From positions 1 through 29,053 of the forward strand of contig CAJTZS010000050.1 in the NCBI GenBank assembly GCA_910584055.1: a stretch of 29,053 nt of DNA, given 5' to 3'. The stretch comes from an uncultured Muribaculaceae bacterium. GTDB taxonomy: Bacteria; Bacteroidota; Bacteroidia; Bacteroidales; Muribaculaceae. Below the pieces are notes generated by a model. It saw only the letters and a program-made list of their open reading frames with translations. It was not told where the DNA came from and made no database searches. A program made the translations under genes and the position numbers. Shown one piece after another: positions 14,245-24,303 of this stretch (its first letter is position 1; each line of letters opens with the position of its first letter).

Positions 14245-15966
14245 ATGAAAAGATTATTTTATTTATTCTGGGTATTGTTATTTGTTAACCTTGCTTCATG
14301 CAAAGATTCCCCGGAGCAACCGAATCAGCCGGTCAATCCCAAACCGGGAGAAGAAGAACCACCGATTGAAGAACCGGTAGGACCTCTAACCAAAGTGCCT
14401 TTCTCGAAAGGATTCAATTTGTCGGGATGGCTCAACCTCAGCGAAGAATGGTTCAATCCCGATGCATTCAACAACAAGGATTTCGATGACCTGAAAAGTT
14501 TGGGATGCGACGTTGTCCGCGTGCCTATAAATTTTCCGTATAATATGGGCAACGCACCGGAATATAAATTCTCAGGTACATTTCTTAAGGCTCTCGACAA
14601 TGCCATAGAGTTAGCGGAAAGTCATGATATGTTTATCATCCTCGACCAGCATAGCTATGGGAGCGATTTTCCGGCTGATACGGGTGAGGCCATCCTGACC
14701 GCAGGATTCAAACAACTCGCCCAGAGATATGCTAAACGAAGCGACAAGATTATATTTGAGCTTTGCAACGAGCCTAATGGCACATTTCTGCAAAATGAAT
14801 GGCCGCAGATGCAAAGTCGCCTTATATCTGCAATTCGTGAAATTGACGAAAAGCACATTATCATTGCTACGGCATATCAATGCAACCCCGAACAACTTAT
14901 CGCATTGCCGAATTACGATGACGAGAGGACGATATACACTTTCCATTTTTATGACCCGTTTATTTTCACCCATCAAGGTGCATCGTGGTCGGAATCTCCT
15001 GAAAAATACATAAAGAATGTCCCTTTCCCTTATGACGCAGCCCGAATGCCTTCAATGCCATCCCAATTTAAGGGCACCGACCGGGAAGGTTCATATAACA
15101 GATATCCAACCGAAGGCACGGAGGCTGCCTTACAAGCAATCCTGCAAAGGACATATGACTGGGCTCAAAAAAACGGGAAGTTACTTTTCTGCGGAGAATT
15201 CGGAGCACTTGAAAATGCACCGACTCAAGACCGCGTGAGATGGTATAAAGCAACCTGTGACAAACTTTCACAACTTGGAATAGCTTGGACAGCATGGCAA
15301 TATCGCGGAGACTTCGATATCTTTGACGGGTCACCGGTTTTCGAACTCAACATTGACAAGGATCTAATCAAGGCTATGGGATTGACAGTCCCTGCAGGTC
15401 TTGATAACGATTGTCCGGATATACTGCTTTATGGAAATTCGCGCGCATCATGGCTGACACCTGAAAACATACAGAACGCAAATTTCGATTATACCGACCG
15501 CCCGTATGGAGACTCCGGATCATGCATACGCTGGGATATCTCTAATGCAAACAGCCTTATAACGCTCACGGCATGGCCTGTAATAAATTTAAAACGCTAT
15601 GCAGAGGCAGGAGCTAAGCTGGAGTTTGCAGTGCGGACTCAGGATCCGATACACAAGCTTACAATCAGATTCCAGCAATACAAGGACGGGGCGCCCTGGC
15701 AATGGAGAAATATCCAAACCATTACCACATCCTCTTCGGTCAACGATGCAATTAAATTCGCTAACAACGGTCAATGGCAGATTATCTCTATTCCTCTCAA
15801 AGATTTTTATGTGTACGGAACTATGGGAACCTGGAAAGAGAAGCCGTCGGAAAACGAGGAAGGATTCGTCTGGGATTTCATAAATAAATTTGAATTATGC
15901 GCTGACGGAAACAATGCTCTTGCAGGGAAAATCATATATTTTGATGAAATAGCAATCAGAAAATAA
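14245..15966 (+). CDS. GH5 endo-glycanase lipoprotein with C-terminal beta-sandwich module
   Basis: A 573-aa lipoprotein. The signal ends at lipobox 'NLASC' with C19, and an acidic, proline-rich linker (20-50) would hold the enzyme off the membrane. The GH5 TIM barrel spans about 52-382. 'FELCNEP' carries the acid/base E176 and 'FCGEFGA' the nucleophile E318; 'GFNLSGWLN' and 'DQHSYG' also fit. A C-terminal region (about 385-573) with strand-like sequence and 'IIYFDEIAI' at its end resembles a carbohydrate-binding jelly roll. It should cut a beta-linked polysaccharide backbone (glucan, xyloglucan or mannan) at the cell surface. It is followed 6 bp later by the GH3 gene, which would finish the oligosaccharides. 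Subfamily and polymer cannot be fixed by eye. Confidence 0.88.
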   Translation: MKRLFYLFWVLLFVNLASCKDSPEQPNQPVNPKPGEEEPPIEEPVGPLTKVPFSKGFNLSGWLNLSEEWFNPDAFNNKDFDDLKSLGCDVVRVPINFPYNMGNAPEYKFSGTFLKALDNAIELAESHDMFIILDQHSYGSDFPADTGEAILTAGFKQLAQRYAKRSDKIIFELCNEPNGTFLQNEWPQMQSRLISAIREIDEKHIIIATAYQCNPEQLIALPNYDDERTIYTFHFYDPFIFTHQGASWSESPEKYIKNVPFPYDAARMPSMPSQFKGTDREGSYNRYPTEGTEAALQAILQRTYDWAQKNGKLLFCGEFGALENAPTQDRVRWYKATCDKLSQLGIAWTAWQYRGDFDIFDGSPVFELNIDKDLIKAMGLTVPAGLDNDCPDILLYGNSRASWLTPENIQNANFDYTDRPYGDSGSCIRWDISNANSLITLTAWPVINLKRYAEAGAKLEFAVRTQDPIHKLTIRFQQYKDGAPWQWRNIQTITTSSSVNDAIKFANNGQWQIISIPLKDFYVYGTMGTWKEKPSENEEGFVWDFINKFELCADGNNALAGKIIYFDEIAIRK

Positions 15967-15972
15967 AAAAGT

Positions 15973-18168
15973 ATGAACACGGTATTAAAAATTGCGGCAC
16001 TTAGTGGTCTGGTATTTTGCCAGACCACTCTCTTAGGCGCACCTCTGTATAAAAAACCGAAACTTCCTGTCGAAACAAGGGTTGAAGACCTGCTGTCGCG
16101 AATGACATTGCATGAAAAAGTCATGCAACTCAACCAATATGTTCACGGCACCAACATGAACCTTCACAATATCGGCAAGATCGATGATCATTACCCTTTG
16201 GAAGCCGGGTCTTACATATACTATAGCCAAGACCCAAAAATGCGCAACGACCTGCAAAAAAGGGTGCTTAAAGAAACTCGGTTAGGAATACCCGCTGTTT
16301 TTGCTCATGATGTTACCCATGGCTTCCGAACCATCTATCCTATGCCCCTCGCCCAAGCGGCTTCGGGAAACCCTGAACTTGTTGAGAAAGTATGCGCCAT
16401 GGCAGCGAGCGAGTCTCGCCTCTCCGGAACGGACTGGACTTTCTCTCCAATGCTTGATGTGGCGAGGGATCCCCGATGGGGACGCATCACTGAAACTTTT
16501 GGTGAAGACCCTTATATGAATTCTATATTCGGGGTTGCGACAGTTAAAGGGTATCAGGGAAACGACCTCTCCTCTCCCGAACACATGGCGGCATGCCTCA
16601 AACATTTCGTAGGTTATGGAGCGACACAAGGGGGACGGGATTACCGCCAGACCGATATTTCAGACAATGATTTATGGAATGTCCATCTTGTTCCTTTCAA
16701 AGCATGTGTGGATGCAGGCGCTGCCACGCTCATGAGTGCTTTCAACGATATAAACGGCGTTCCATCCACGGCAAACCGTCATACCCTCACGGAAATATTA
16801 CGCGACAGATGGAACTTCAATGGTGTTACAATCTCGGATTGGGCATCCGTATCCCAATTAAAGGATTATCAGTCCACCGCCTCCACTTATGCCGAAGCGG
16901 CAGTACAGAGCCTATTGGCAGGTGTGGACATCGACATGTGCTCCGGTTGTTATTCCTCTACCCTCGACAGCCTTGTCAATGCCGGAGTCATACCAATCAA
17001 AAGAATTGACGATGCTGTAAGATCGGTTCTGCGCCTTAAATTTCGTCTCGGATTATTCGAACGGCCTTACACCCCTGAGATTTCACGGGATAAACGGTTG
17101 ATGACTCCTTGGAACCTATCCATAGCCGAAAAGATGGCGGAAGAATCCATGGTTCTCTTGAAGAACGATCAAAACGTCTTACCGTTGAGTCACAAAAAAA
17201 TTGCCGTGATCGGTCCTGCGGCTACCGATAAACGGGCTATGTACGGAGAATGGTTCAGTCATGGCGACATTGATGACGCAACCTCTCTGTTAGATGGCAT
17301 AATGCAGGAATTCAAGGGCGTAGCTGAGGTAATGTATGCAAAAGGATGTGACTTCGACGGGGAAGAGCGCTCCGGTTTCGCGGAAGCTATTAAAACGGCT
17401 GCGGAAGCAGACGTTGTGATTCTTTGTATGGGAGAGAGAGGCAACTGGAGTTGTGAGAACAACTCACGTGCGGAGATTGCCATTCCGGGCATACAGAGAG
17501 AACTGATAAAAGAATTTAAAAATTCCGGGAAACCATTGGTTCTTGCCTTGACCAGCGGAAGACCGGTAAACCTCTCAGACATAGAACCTGTGGTTGATGC
17601 CATAATCGAAGTGTGGCAACCCGGCATACGGGGTGGGAATGCATTAGGGGGGATTCTGTCAGGCCGTGTAAACCCTTCGGGAAAGCTGCCTGTCACATTT
17701 CCACGAACTCCAGCACAGATTCCTCTCTATTATGGCATAAGACGCGGCGCAAGATTTTCTCCTCACGGTGATTATAAAGACATACCTTCAACACCTCTTT
17801 ATGAATTCGGACACGGATTAAGCTATTCCACTTTTGAATATGGTGAAATCACTGCCGATAAAACACAATTTAAACAAAATGATGAACTGACCCTGTCTGT
17901 TGAAGTAAGGAATACAAGCGACAGGGATGGTGCAGAAATTATTCATTGGTATATTTCAGATCCGGTGTCATCTACGGTGCGGCCTATCAAAGAACTTAAA
18001 CACTTTGAAAAGAAATATATAAAGTCAGGAGACCGACAGGTATTCACTTTTAAAATAAATCCCCTCCGCGATTTATCCATTCTTGATAAAAACGGCAACG
18101 TCATCATTGAACCGGGTGATTTTATAGTGTCGGTAAAAGACAAAACCATTAGACTTTCCCTTGAATAG
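15973..18168 (+). CDS. bglX: Periplasmic GH3 beta-glucosidase (BglX-like)
   Basis: A 731-aa exported protein (signal about 1-23, 'LVFCQTTLLGA') with the three-domain GH3 plan: TIM barrel (about 30-365), alpha/beta sandwich (about 385-600) and fibronectin-III-like end (about 640-731). The nucleophile is D289 in 'VTISDW'. The acid/base should be E495 in 'SCENNSR', aligning with the 'HEASSR' of E. coli BglX. 'KHFVGYGATQGGRDY' and 'SPMLDVARDPRWGRITETFGEDPY' are classic GH3 blocks. It removes terminal beta-linked glucose, or possibly xylose, from oligosaccharides produced by the GH5 enzyme encoded 6 bp upstream. The length is close to BglX. The product is very likely beta-glucosidase, but exact linkage preference is open. 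Confidence 0.92.
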   Translation: MNTVLKIAALSGLVFCQTTLLGAPLYKKPKLPVETRVEDLLSRMTLHEKVMQLNQYVHGTNMNLHNIGKIDDHYPLEAGSYIYYSQDPKMRNDLQKRVLKETRLGIPAVFAHDVTHGFRTIYPMPLAQAASGNPELVEKVCAMAASESRLSGTDWTFSPMLDVARDPRWGRITETFGEDPYMNSIFGVATVKGYQGNDLSSPEHMAACLKHFVGYGATQGGRDYRQTDISDNDLWNVHLVPFKACVDAGAATLMSAFNDINGVPSTANRHTLTEILRDRWNFNGVTISDWASVSQLKDYQSTASTYAEAAVQSLLAGVDIDMCSGCYSSTLDSLVNAGVIPIKRIDDAVRSVLRLKFRLGLFERPYTPEISRDKRLMTPWNLSIAEKMAEESMVLLKNDQNVLPLSHKKIAVIGPAATDKRAMYGEWFSHGDIDDATSLLDGIMQEFKGVAEVMYAKGCDFDGEERSGFAEAIKTAAEADVVILCMGERGNWSCENNSRAEIAIPGIQRELIKEFKNSGKPLVLALTSGRPVNLSDIEPVVDAIIEVWQPGIRGGNALGGILSGRVNPSGKLPVTFPRTPAQIPLYYGIRRGARFSPHGDYKDIPSTPLYEFGHGLSYSTFEYGEITADKTQFKQNDELTLSVEVRNTSDRDGAEIIHWYISDPVSSTVRPIKELKHFEKKYIKSGDRQVFTFKINPLRDLSILDKNGNVIIEPGDFIVSVKDKTIRLSLE

Positions 18169-18286
18169 GAGCTTGCTTAAGAGCTTGTTAAAAAATAAAT
18201 GTTATTAAACATTATTTTACATTTAGGAAAACAGACTCTTAAAATACCTTAATAGCATAACCCTATAAATCATATCTTTATCGAAA
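18169..18286. other. Intergenic region between GH3 and FecR genes
   Basis: The stretch opens with two near-copies, GAGCTTGCTTAA and GAGCTTGTTAA; CTTGCTTAA also occurs at 14034-14042. An AT-rich hairpin (AATGTT-ATTA-AACATT) follows and may weakly terminate the GH5-GH3 message. TATCTTTA at 18273-18280, 6 nt before the FecR ATG, differs from the -7 consensus only in its last base and may drive FecR-SusC-SusD. Confidence 0.35.
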
Positions 18287-19204
18287 ATGATGGAAAATGA
18301 TAAAAACATCAGTATTGCCAGACTAATATCCGATATTGATTCGCTCAACGTATATGACTCAATCAATACGGGAAAAGCGTTTAACCGTGTCAAATCAAAA
18401 TTGGGATGGAACAGGCTTAAAATATTGAACTGGTTGCGAAATATTGCTGCAATCATCTCTATTCCATTACTCATAGGCACAGTTTATTTAATGGTCGGCA
18501 ACCGACATGGAGCATCAGAGGATGCACAAATGGTTGAATTCACGACAACTCCCGGCATGACTGCCCGCATAACGTTGCCAGATTCCTCTATTGTAATCCT
18601 CAATGCATGCAGCAGCATAAAATATCCATATTTTTTCAGTTCGTCTGAAAGACATGTCGAATTAAGAGGCGAAGCTTTTTTTGATGTTTCAAAAGACAAA
18701 GACCGGAAATTTACGGTCACAATGGCAAACGGAAATGAAGTGAACGTGTATGGCACGAAATTCAACATCGATGCATACGACGATTCAAAATATACGGTTT
18801 CACTTGTCGAAGGTAGGATCGGTTATAACTATCAGGATAAATCCAATAGTCAACATGAACATATTCTGATGCCGCAGCAAAGATTGACGCATTTGTCTGA
18901 TGATTCAATAACAATACAATGGACTGACAACGCAGCTGAAACCGCGTGGATGGATAACAAAATCATCTTGAATTCGACACCGCTCGCGGAAATATTGAAA
19001 AAGCTTGAACGAAGATATAACGTAGCATTTAAAATTGAACTCGAAGACGTGGACTCTCATTCTTTCTCAGGAGGAGCGATCACCGTATCAAGCCTCGAAG
19101 TGATGCTTAATGCTTTGAGCATTTCCTCTTCATTCAAATGGTCGTATATCGACGATGCCGATAACCTCCAGGATAAACCGGTCATCGTCATCTCCGAGCT
19201 GTAA
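18287..19204 (+). CDS. FecR-family anti-sigma factor
   Basis: A 305-aa single-span inner-membrane regulator. A cytoplasmic N-terminal region of about 45 residues should hold the sigma factor. The membrane span lies at about 48-70 ('IAAIISIPLLIGTVYLMV'). The periplasmic FecR domain ('RITLPDSSIVILNACSSIKYP', 'ELRGEAFFDVSKD', 'VYGTKFNIDAY') is followed by a DUF4974-type end ('LAEILKKLERRYNVAFKIE'). It receives the signal from the STN domain of the SusC protein encoded 48 bp downstream. No sigma gene sits immediately upstream as is usual; the only ECF sigma here is at 26404-27057 on the other strand. Either of two adjacent ATG codons could start it. Confidence 0.9.
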   Translation: MMENDKNISIARLISDIDSLNVYDSINTGKAFNRVKSKLGWNRLKILNWLRNIAAIISIPLLIGTVYLMVGNRHGASEDAQMVEFTTTPGMTARITLPDSSIVILNACSSIKYPYFFSSSERHVELRGEAFFDVSKDKDRKFTVTMANGNEVNVYGTKFNIDAYDDSKYTVSLVEGRIGYNYQDKSNSQHEHILMPQQRLTHLSDDSITIQWTDNAAETAWMDNKIILNSTPLAEILKKLERRYNVAFKIELEDVDSHSFSGGAITVSSLEVMLNALSISSSFKWSYIDDADNLQDKPVIVISEL

Positions 19205-19252
19205 AATGCATGGAAAAAACAGAAACTTTACGAACAAACCTAAATAATATTT

Positions 19253-22200
19253 ATGAAAAGTTGTATTACATCTATCGTTCTGCTCTTTATGGCGGCATTC
19301 TCAATGCCGATATATGGACAGACACGAAAAATTGACATCAACGCCCAGAACCAAACCATTGGACAGGTGCTTGATGAAATCAAGAAAAAAAGCGGATTTG
19401 AAATCCTGCTCAACGACAGACACGTGGATTTGAACAGACGTGTCAACGTTAAGGCCGAAAATGAGTCTGTAGACAAAATTATCGAAAACATGTTTGCCGA
19501 CAAAAGTATCAAATGCCATATAAGCGGCAAACAACTGATTCTCGCAAAAACGAAAAAGGTCAGAAAAAACGCGTCGAAAACAAATAATCAGACCGACAGA
19601 CAAAACGGAGAGCAAAAAGTGTCCGGGATTGTATGCGACCAGAACGGAGAACCCTTAATCGGTGTTACCGTCAAGGAGCGCAACTCCCAGAACTATGCCG
19701 TCACAGATCTTGACGGAGCATATAGTATCAAGGTCTCCAATGCTAAACCTACACTCGATTTTTCATATGTGGGTTTTGTTCCCCGCAGTGAGAAAAGAGC
19801 GGCTGGAGAATGGGGAACCATTCAACTTCAGGAAGACAATAAACTGCTGGACGAGGTAGTGGTTGTCGGATACGGCACAATGAAAAAACGGGATCTTACC
19901 GGTTCTGTCGCATCCGTGAAAATAGATGATTCCACAGCCGCGACGGTATCTTCGGCGAGCAATGCCCTTGCCGGCAAAGTGGCGGGGCTTCAGGTGACAT
20001 CGAACAGCGCATCCCCCGGATCCGGTTCAAATTTCCTTATTCGCGGTTTCAGCTCACCGAACAGCGACAACCGTCCTCTGATAATAATCGACGGATTTCC
20101 TGTAAATCCGGTTAACGATGGGAATATATCGGTAGGCAAATATGACAGCGGCTCTTCCGACAATCTTCTCGGTTCGATAAACCCTAATGACATTGCATCT
20201 ATCGAAGTGCTCAAGGATGCATCTTCCACCGCCATTTATGGTGCACGCGCCGGACATGGCGTAATTCTCATCACTACGAAAAAAGGACAGAAAGGAAACG
20301 TCAAGGTAAGCTATTCCGGTTCGGTATCAATGCAGAAGATTGCAAAGAACTATGATATGCTTGACGCTTACGGATTCATGACTCAGGCCAATCGGTATAT
20401 GAAAGAAAAATGGCGTATGGACAACAACATCGGTATCTATGGAGGAATTGATGAAGATGCCGTAACGCCTTTCGTTCCCCGATATGATGTAGAAGATTTC
20501 ACCGGAGAGACAACAGATTGGATTGGAGCTGTGACGCGTACCGGCATGCAGACCCAGCATAACCTTTCCGTTTCAGGAGGAACAGATAAATTACGTTACC
20601 TTGTTTCAGGAAACGCTTTCATTCAAAACGGTATCATCAAGAATAACGATTTTAAAAGATACACTCTTCGGGTGAACATGGATCAGAAATTCAACAAGTA
20701 TCTGAGTGCGGGAATAAACCTGACTTTTTCACGGCAAGACCATAGCTCCATTGCCGGAGGATCCGGACAGAACGAAGAATCAGGTATTATAATTTCTGCC
20801 ACACAAAGCAGCCCTATTCAGCCTATACGCGATGAGAACGGAAACTTCACGCTGAACCCCGACAGGTCTTATATGCCTAACCCGGTCTCTCTACTCGATA
20901 TAACCAACAAAAGCCGCCGTGACCGTTTCCTCGGTTCGCTGTACGTTGAATACAAACCTATTGAGGACCTGACTTTCAAAGCCACTTTCGGCATCGACAG
21001 AAATAATCAGAAACGAAAAGTTTACATGCCGACAACCACTCTGTATGGTGCAAAAGACAATGGACATGCCGACATATCACAATATGATCAGAATGACTAT
21101 CTTCTTGAATTTACAGGAAGCTATAATAAGAATTTCGGCGACGATCATCGTCTGGATGCAGTGGCCGGCTATTCATACCAGAAATTCAATCGCGAGGGAT
21201 TCAATGCAGGCAACAGTAATTTCCTTACCGATGCCCTTCTTTATAACTCTTTGGGCATGGGACAATATGTAAAGCCCTGGGTAGGCTCCACTGCCGGCAA
21301 TGATGAGATGGCTTCCGTGTTCGGCCGTATAAATTATGCTTTCAAGGGTAGATATCTTTTAACGGCCACCATGCGTGCTGACGGATGCTCATATTTTGCC
21401 AAAGGACATCAGTGGGGCTATTTCCCTTCAGTGGCGGCTGCATGGAGATTCTCCGATGAAGAATTTCTTGACAATACCCGCAGTTGGTTATCGAATGGTA
21501 AATTGAGGGTGAGCTGGGGACAGACCGGTAATTCATCCATCGGATACCAATCCGTAAGCTTTTATTCAAATCAAGACCGTTGGGGAAATGAGTTCAATAA
21601 AGGATTTGGCGGCACGGAGTACATGGGTCTCCAGCTGACACAGTTAGGCAACCCCAATATAACCTGGGAAACCACTACCGAATGGAACTTCGGTATTGAC
21701 CTCGGATTCCTCAACAACTTAATAAATTTCAGTGCCGATTATTTCATACGCGAAATTTCAGACCTGCTCAACTGGCGTGCGCTACCGCTTCTACAGGAAG
21801 TGACATCGGTTGCTGACAATATCGGAAAAACGAGGAGCTACGGACTTGAATTGGTTCTGAACACAGTCAACATCAACAACCGGGACTTTACATGGACATC
21901 AGACCTTACATTCTCGTTCTCAAGAGCCAAATGGAAAGAGCGTTCTCCGAGTTGGGTAGGCAATGCTTATGACAAATATGACAACTGGATTAGTTCCTTC
22001 TCGGGTTATTATGTAGCCGACGGTCTTGTGCAGCCGGGAGAGGTCGTACCTCATATGCCAGACGCGCTTCCGGGACAGGTCAAGATCAAAGATATCAGCG
22101 GCTATGTGTATAATGATGACGGCACTTATAAAGTCGATGAACATGGTCTTCCAATCCTCAGTGGTGAACCCGATGGCCGAATAAATGATGCGGACCGTAT

Positions 22201-22681
22201 CATAGTCGGATCAAGCGAACCAGGTTTCATCATGGGTTTCAACAACACCCTAAAATGGAGAAATTTTGATCTTAACCTGTATTTCTATGGACATTTCAAC
22301 CAGTGGAGCGGAGGTTGCTACAAAGATTTCTGGCTTGACAATGTCGGCAACCTCTCCATGAGCGGCAACACCACCACAGCTGTAAAAGATATGTGGTCAA
22401 CCGACAATCCCGATGGATGGCGTCCCGGATTCTCACAGGCTCAAAGTTCATTCCGGCTTCATAACACTACATATTTCATAAAGAAGATGTGGTTTATCCG
22501 CTGTCGCAATATCACACTCGGATATACGATTCCGACAAAGGGAAAACTTTCAAATCTACGTGTCTACGCAGATGTAAACAATCCGTTTATGTTTACCAAC
22601 TTTGAAGGTCTGGATCCCGAAACCGGTGATTATTATCCCAATGTACGCTCCTATAACATAGGTGTGGAAATCACTTTCTAA
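19253..22681 (+). CDS. susC: SusC/RagA-type TonB-dependent transporter with STN signalling domain
   Basis: A 1142-aa outer-membrane transporter that imports oligosaccharides with its SusD partner. The signal peptide is at 1-22. The STN domain (about 24-98, 'INAQNQTIGQVLDEIKKKSG') is followed by a linker and a carboxypeptidase-D-like domain (about 120-195, 'GIVCDQNGEPLIGVTV'). The TonB-box region 'DEVVVVGYGTMKKRDLTGSV' is at 200-219, then the plug with 'IRGFSSPNSDNRPLIIIDGFP' and the barrel to the C-terminal aromatic 'YNIGVEITF'. The STN domain is what lets it signal inward to FecR, so substrate binding probably induces the locus. It is followed by SusD 3 bp later, the standard pairing. Confidence 0.96.
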   Translation: MKSCITSIVLLFMAAFSMPIYGQTRKIDINAQNQTIGQVLDEIKKKSGFEILLNDRHVDLNRRVNVKAENESVDKIIENMFADKSIKCHISGKQLILAKTKKVRKNASKTNNQTDRQNGEQKVSGIVCDQNGEPLIGVTVKERNSQNYAVTDLDGAYSIKVSNAKPTLDFSYVGFVPRSEKRAAGEWGTIQLQEDNKLLDEVVVVGYGTMKKRDLTGSVASVKIDDSTAATVSSASNALAGKVAGLQVTSNSASPGSGSNFLIRGFSSPNSDNRPLIIIDGFPVNPVNDGNISVGKYDSGSSDNLLGSINPNDIASIEVLKDASSTAIYGARAGHGVILITTKKGQKGNVKVSYSGSVSMQKIAKNYDMLDAYGFMTQANRYMKEKWRMDNNIGIYGGIDEDAVTPFVPRYDVEDFTGETTDWIGAVTRTGMQTQHNLSVSGGTDKLRYLVSGNAFIQNGIIKNNDFKRYTLRVNMDQKFNKYLSAGINLTFSRQDHSSIAGGSGQNEESGIIISATQSSPIQPIRDENGNFTLNPDRSYMPNPVSLLDITNKSRRDRFLGSLYVEYKPIEDLTFKATFGIDRNNQKRKVYMPTTTLYGAKDNGHADISQYDQNDYLLEFTGSYNKNFGDDHRLDAVAGYSYQKFNREGFNAGNSNFLTDALLYNSLGMGQYVKPWVGSTAGNDEMASVFGRINYAFKGRYLLTATMRADGCSYFAKGHQWGYFPSVAAAWRFSDEEFLDNTRSWLSNGKLRVSWGQTGNSSIGYQSVSFYSNQDRWGNEFNKGFGGTEYMGLQLTQLGNPNITWETTTEWNFGIDLGFLNNLINFSADYFIREISDLLNWRALPLLQEVTSVADNIGKTRSYGLELVLNTVNINNRDFTWTSDLTFSFSRAKWKERSPSWVGNAYDKYDNWISSFSGYYVADGLVQPGEVVPHMPDALPGQVKIKDISGYVYNDDGTYKVDEHGLPILSGEPDGRINDADRIIVGSSEPGFIMGFNNTLKWRNFDLNLYFYGHFNQWSGGCYKDFWLDNVGNLSMSGNTTTAVKDMWSTDNPDGWRPGFSQAQSSFRLHNTTYFIKKMWFIRCRNITLGYTIPTKGKLSNLRVYADVNNPFMFTNFEGLDPETGDYYPNVRSYNIGVEITF

Positions 22682-22684
22682 ACA

Positions 22685-24196
22685 ATGATTAAAACAATGA
22701 AAAAAATAAATGTCATTTCCATTGTCATTGCCGCCATCGGTGGCTTGGCAACAACTTCTTGCGACCTTCAGTCGGAAGTATACGACAAAATATCCACTTC
22801 TGTTTTCCCTAAGACGGAAGCAGACTTGACTTCGATGTTGGTCGGTTCTGTATACGCTCCTTTCCGAAGCAATCATTACGAGGGACTGTTCACCGTCAAC
22901 AACCGTGGAGTGCAGATCATCAGCGACATGTGTACCGATGTTGCCACTTGCAGATGGACCGACACTTGGTGGTACGAATATCTTAATGTCAATTTCAGCA
23001 CACGCAATAATGAAGGTTCCACTCTCATCTATGCCAATAATATCAATGGCATAACGAAGATGAGCAACTTTATCCGTATCTGCCAGGAATCCGAGATAGC
23101 CCCGGATCTGAAAGAAAAGGCAATTGCGGAGGCACGTTGTGGTCGCGGCTGGCTCACGTATATTCTTTATGACTTTTATGGTGGAATTCAGTTCATTGAC
23201 CCCGAAGCAATCGACAAACCGTTCATGACACAGAACAGTCCTCGTTCTTCGGCAGAGTATACATCGAAATTTGCCGAAGAAGATTTGATTGCCGCGGCGA
23301 AGGTTCTGCCCTATACAATTGAATACGGCAACAGCAATTACGGACGTTTCACCCGTGGAACCGCATTGACAGTGCTGATGCATCTGTATATGCATGACAA
23401 ACGATGGAGCGATGCTGCCGAAGTTGGAAGAGAGTTGATGAAACCTGAATATGGTTATGACCTCGTAAAGAATTATAAGGATATTTTCACCCTTGCCGGA
23501 GAAGGGAACAAGGAAACCATCTTCGCATGCACCGAAGATCAAGGTATAAACACACAACTCTGGCTTGAACATGTGTTGCCGGGCGTCTATCCAACCACCA
23601 ACGACAAGATTGTCAACAAATGGAATGGCTATCGCATGCCCTGGAGCTTCTATCATACCTTTCAGCCAAATGACAAACGCCTCGAAACCATAGCTGCAAG
23701 TTTTGTAGGGACAGACAGAATAAAATATAGCGAAAAAAATCCCAAGGAGATCCTTAATCTCGGTCCGCTTCCCGTGAAGTATGGCGAAGATCCTACGGAT
23801 ACGGGTGATGGCTCGTCTATTGATTGGATTGTGCTTCGATATGCAGACGTTCTCACTTTACAGGCAGAAGCCCTTGCACGGGAAGCCGGCGCGCCCACAA
23901 CGGATGCCATAGATCTTCTCAACCGTGTGCATGAACGGGCAGGACTGACTCCCTATTCTCCATCTGACTTTGCCGGACTCGAAGATTTTCTTGATGCCGT
24001 ATTGTTGGAACGAGGCCATGAACTTTTCTTCGAAGGATGGCGTAGAAGTGACTTGATACGCCACGGGAAGTTTATCGAGTATGCAAAACTATACAAAAAC
24101 TCGCGAACAGCAGCTCCCCACATGGAACTCTTCCCTATACCGCAAGGATTCATTGACGAAGGAAAGGGTCTGGTGTTACAAAACCCGGGATATTAA
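22685..24196 (+). CDS. susD: SusD/RagB-type glycan-binding lipoprotein
   Basis: A 503-aa surface lipoprotein forming the lid of the SusC transporter. The lipobox 'ATTSC' follows a hydrophobic signal. The helical SusD core includes 'ARCGRGWLTYILYDFYGG', 'RFTRGTALTVLMHLYMHDKRWSDAAEVGREL' and the C-terminal 'LLERGHELFFEGWRRSDLIRHGKF', which are hallmark blocks. The protein ends 'GLVLQNPGY', the usual SusD finish. The ATG at 22685 is 3 bp after the SusC stop; a second ATG at 22697 (MKKINVIS) gives a more typical signal peptide and is equally likely. Glycan specificity should match that of the GH5 enzyme. Confidence 0.95.
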   Translation: MIKTMKKINVISIVIAAIGGLATTSCDLQSEVYDKISTSVFPKTEADLTSMLVGSVYAPFRSNHYEGLFTVNNRGVQIISDMCTDVATCRWTDTWWYEYLNVNFSTRNNEGSTLIYANNINGITKMSNFIRICQESEIAPDLKEKAIAEARCGRGWLTYILYDFYGGIQFIDPEAIDKPFMTQNSPRSSAEYTSKFAEEDLIAAAKVLPYTIEYGNSNYGRFTRGTALTVLMHLYMHDKRWSDAAEVGRELMKPEYGYDLVKNYKDIFTLAGEGNKETIFACTEDQGINTQLWLEHVLPGVYPTTNDKIVNKWNGYRMPWSFYHTFQPNDKRLETIAASFVGTDRIKYSEKNPKEILNLGPLPVKYGEDPTDTGDGSSIDWIVLRYADVLTLQAEALAREAGAPTTDAIDLLNRVHERAGLTPYSPSDFAGLEDFLDAVLLERGHELFFEGWRRSDLIRHGKFIEYAKLYKNSRTAAPHMELFPIPQGFIDEGKGLVLQNPGY

Positions 24197-24230
24197 GAAA
24201 TTTAAAGGTATTAAAAGATTTTAGGTCGCG

Positions 24231-24275
24231 GGAGATGCAGAGTGGCAGAAATGACCTCTGCATCTCCTATTTTTT
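24231..24275 (+). terminator. Intrinsic terminator after SusD
   Basis: GGAGATGCAGAG (24231-24242) pairs perfectly with CTCTGCATCTCC (24256-24267) across a 13-nt loop, followed directly by TATTTTTT. This is a textbook Rho-independent terminator lying between SusD and the 714-aa protein gene. Confidence 0.85.
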
Positions 24276-24303
24276 AAACTCTAAATCCGTTTTTAAATCT
24301 TTC

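Noticed and set aside
22556..23656. Minus-strand open frame of 366 codons
   Set aside because: It is antisense to SusC/SusD and has low-plausibility composition; the sense-strand SusD motifs are unambiguous.
24235..24303. Earlier start for the 714-aa protein
   Set aside because: It falls inside the intrinsic terminator and puts non-signal residues ahead of a clear signal peptide.
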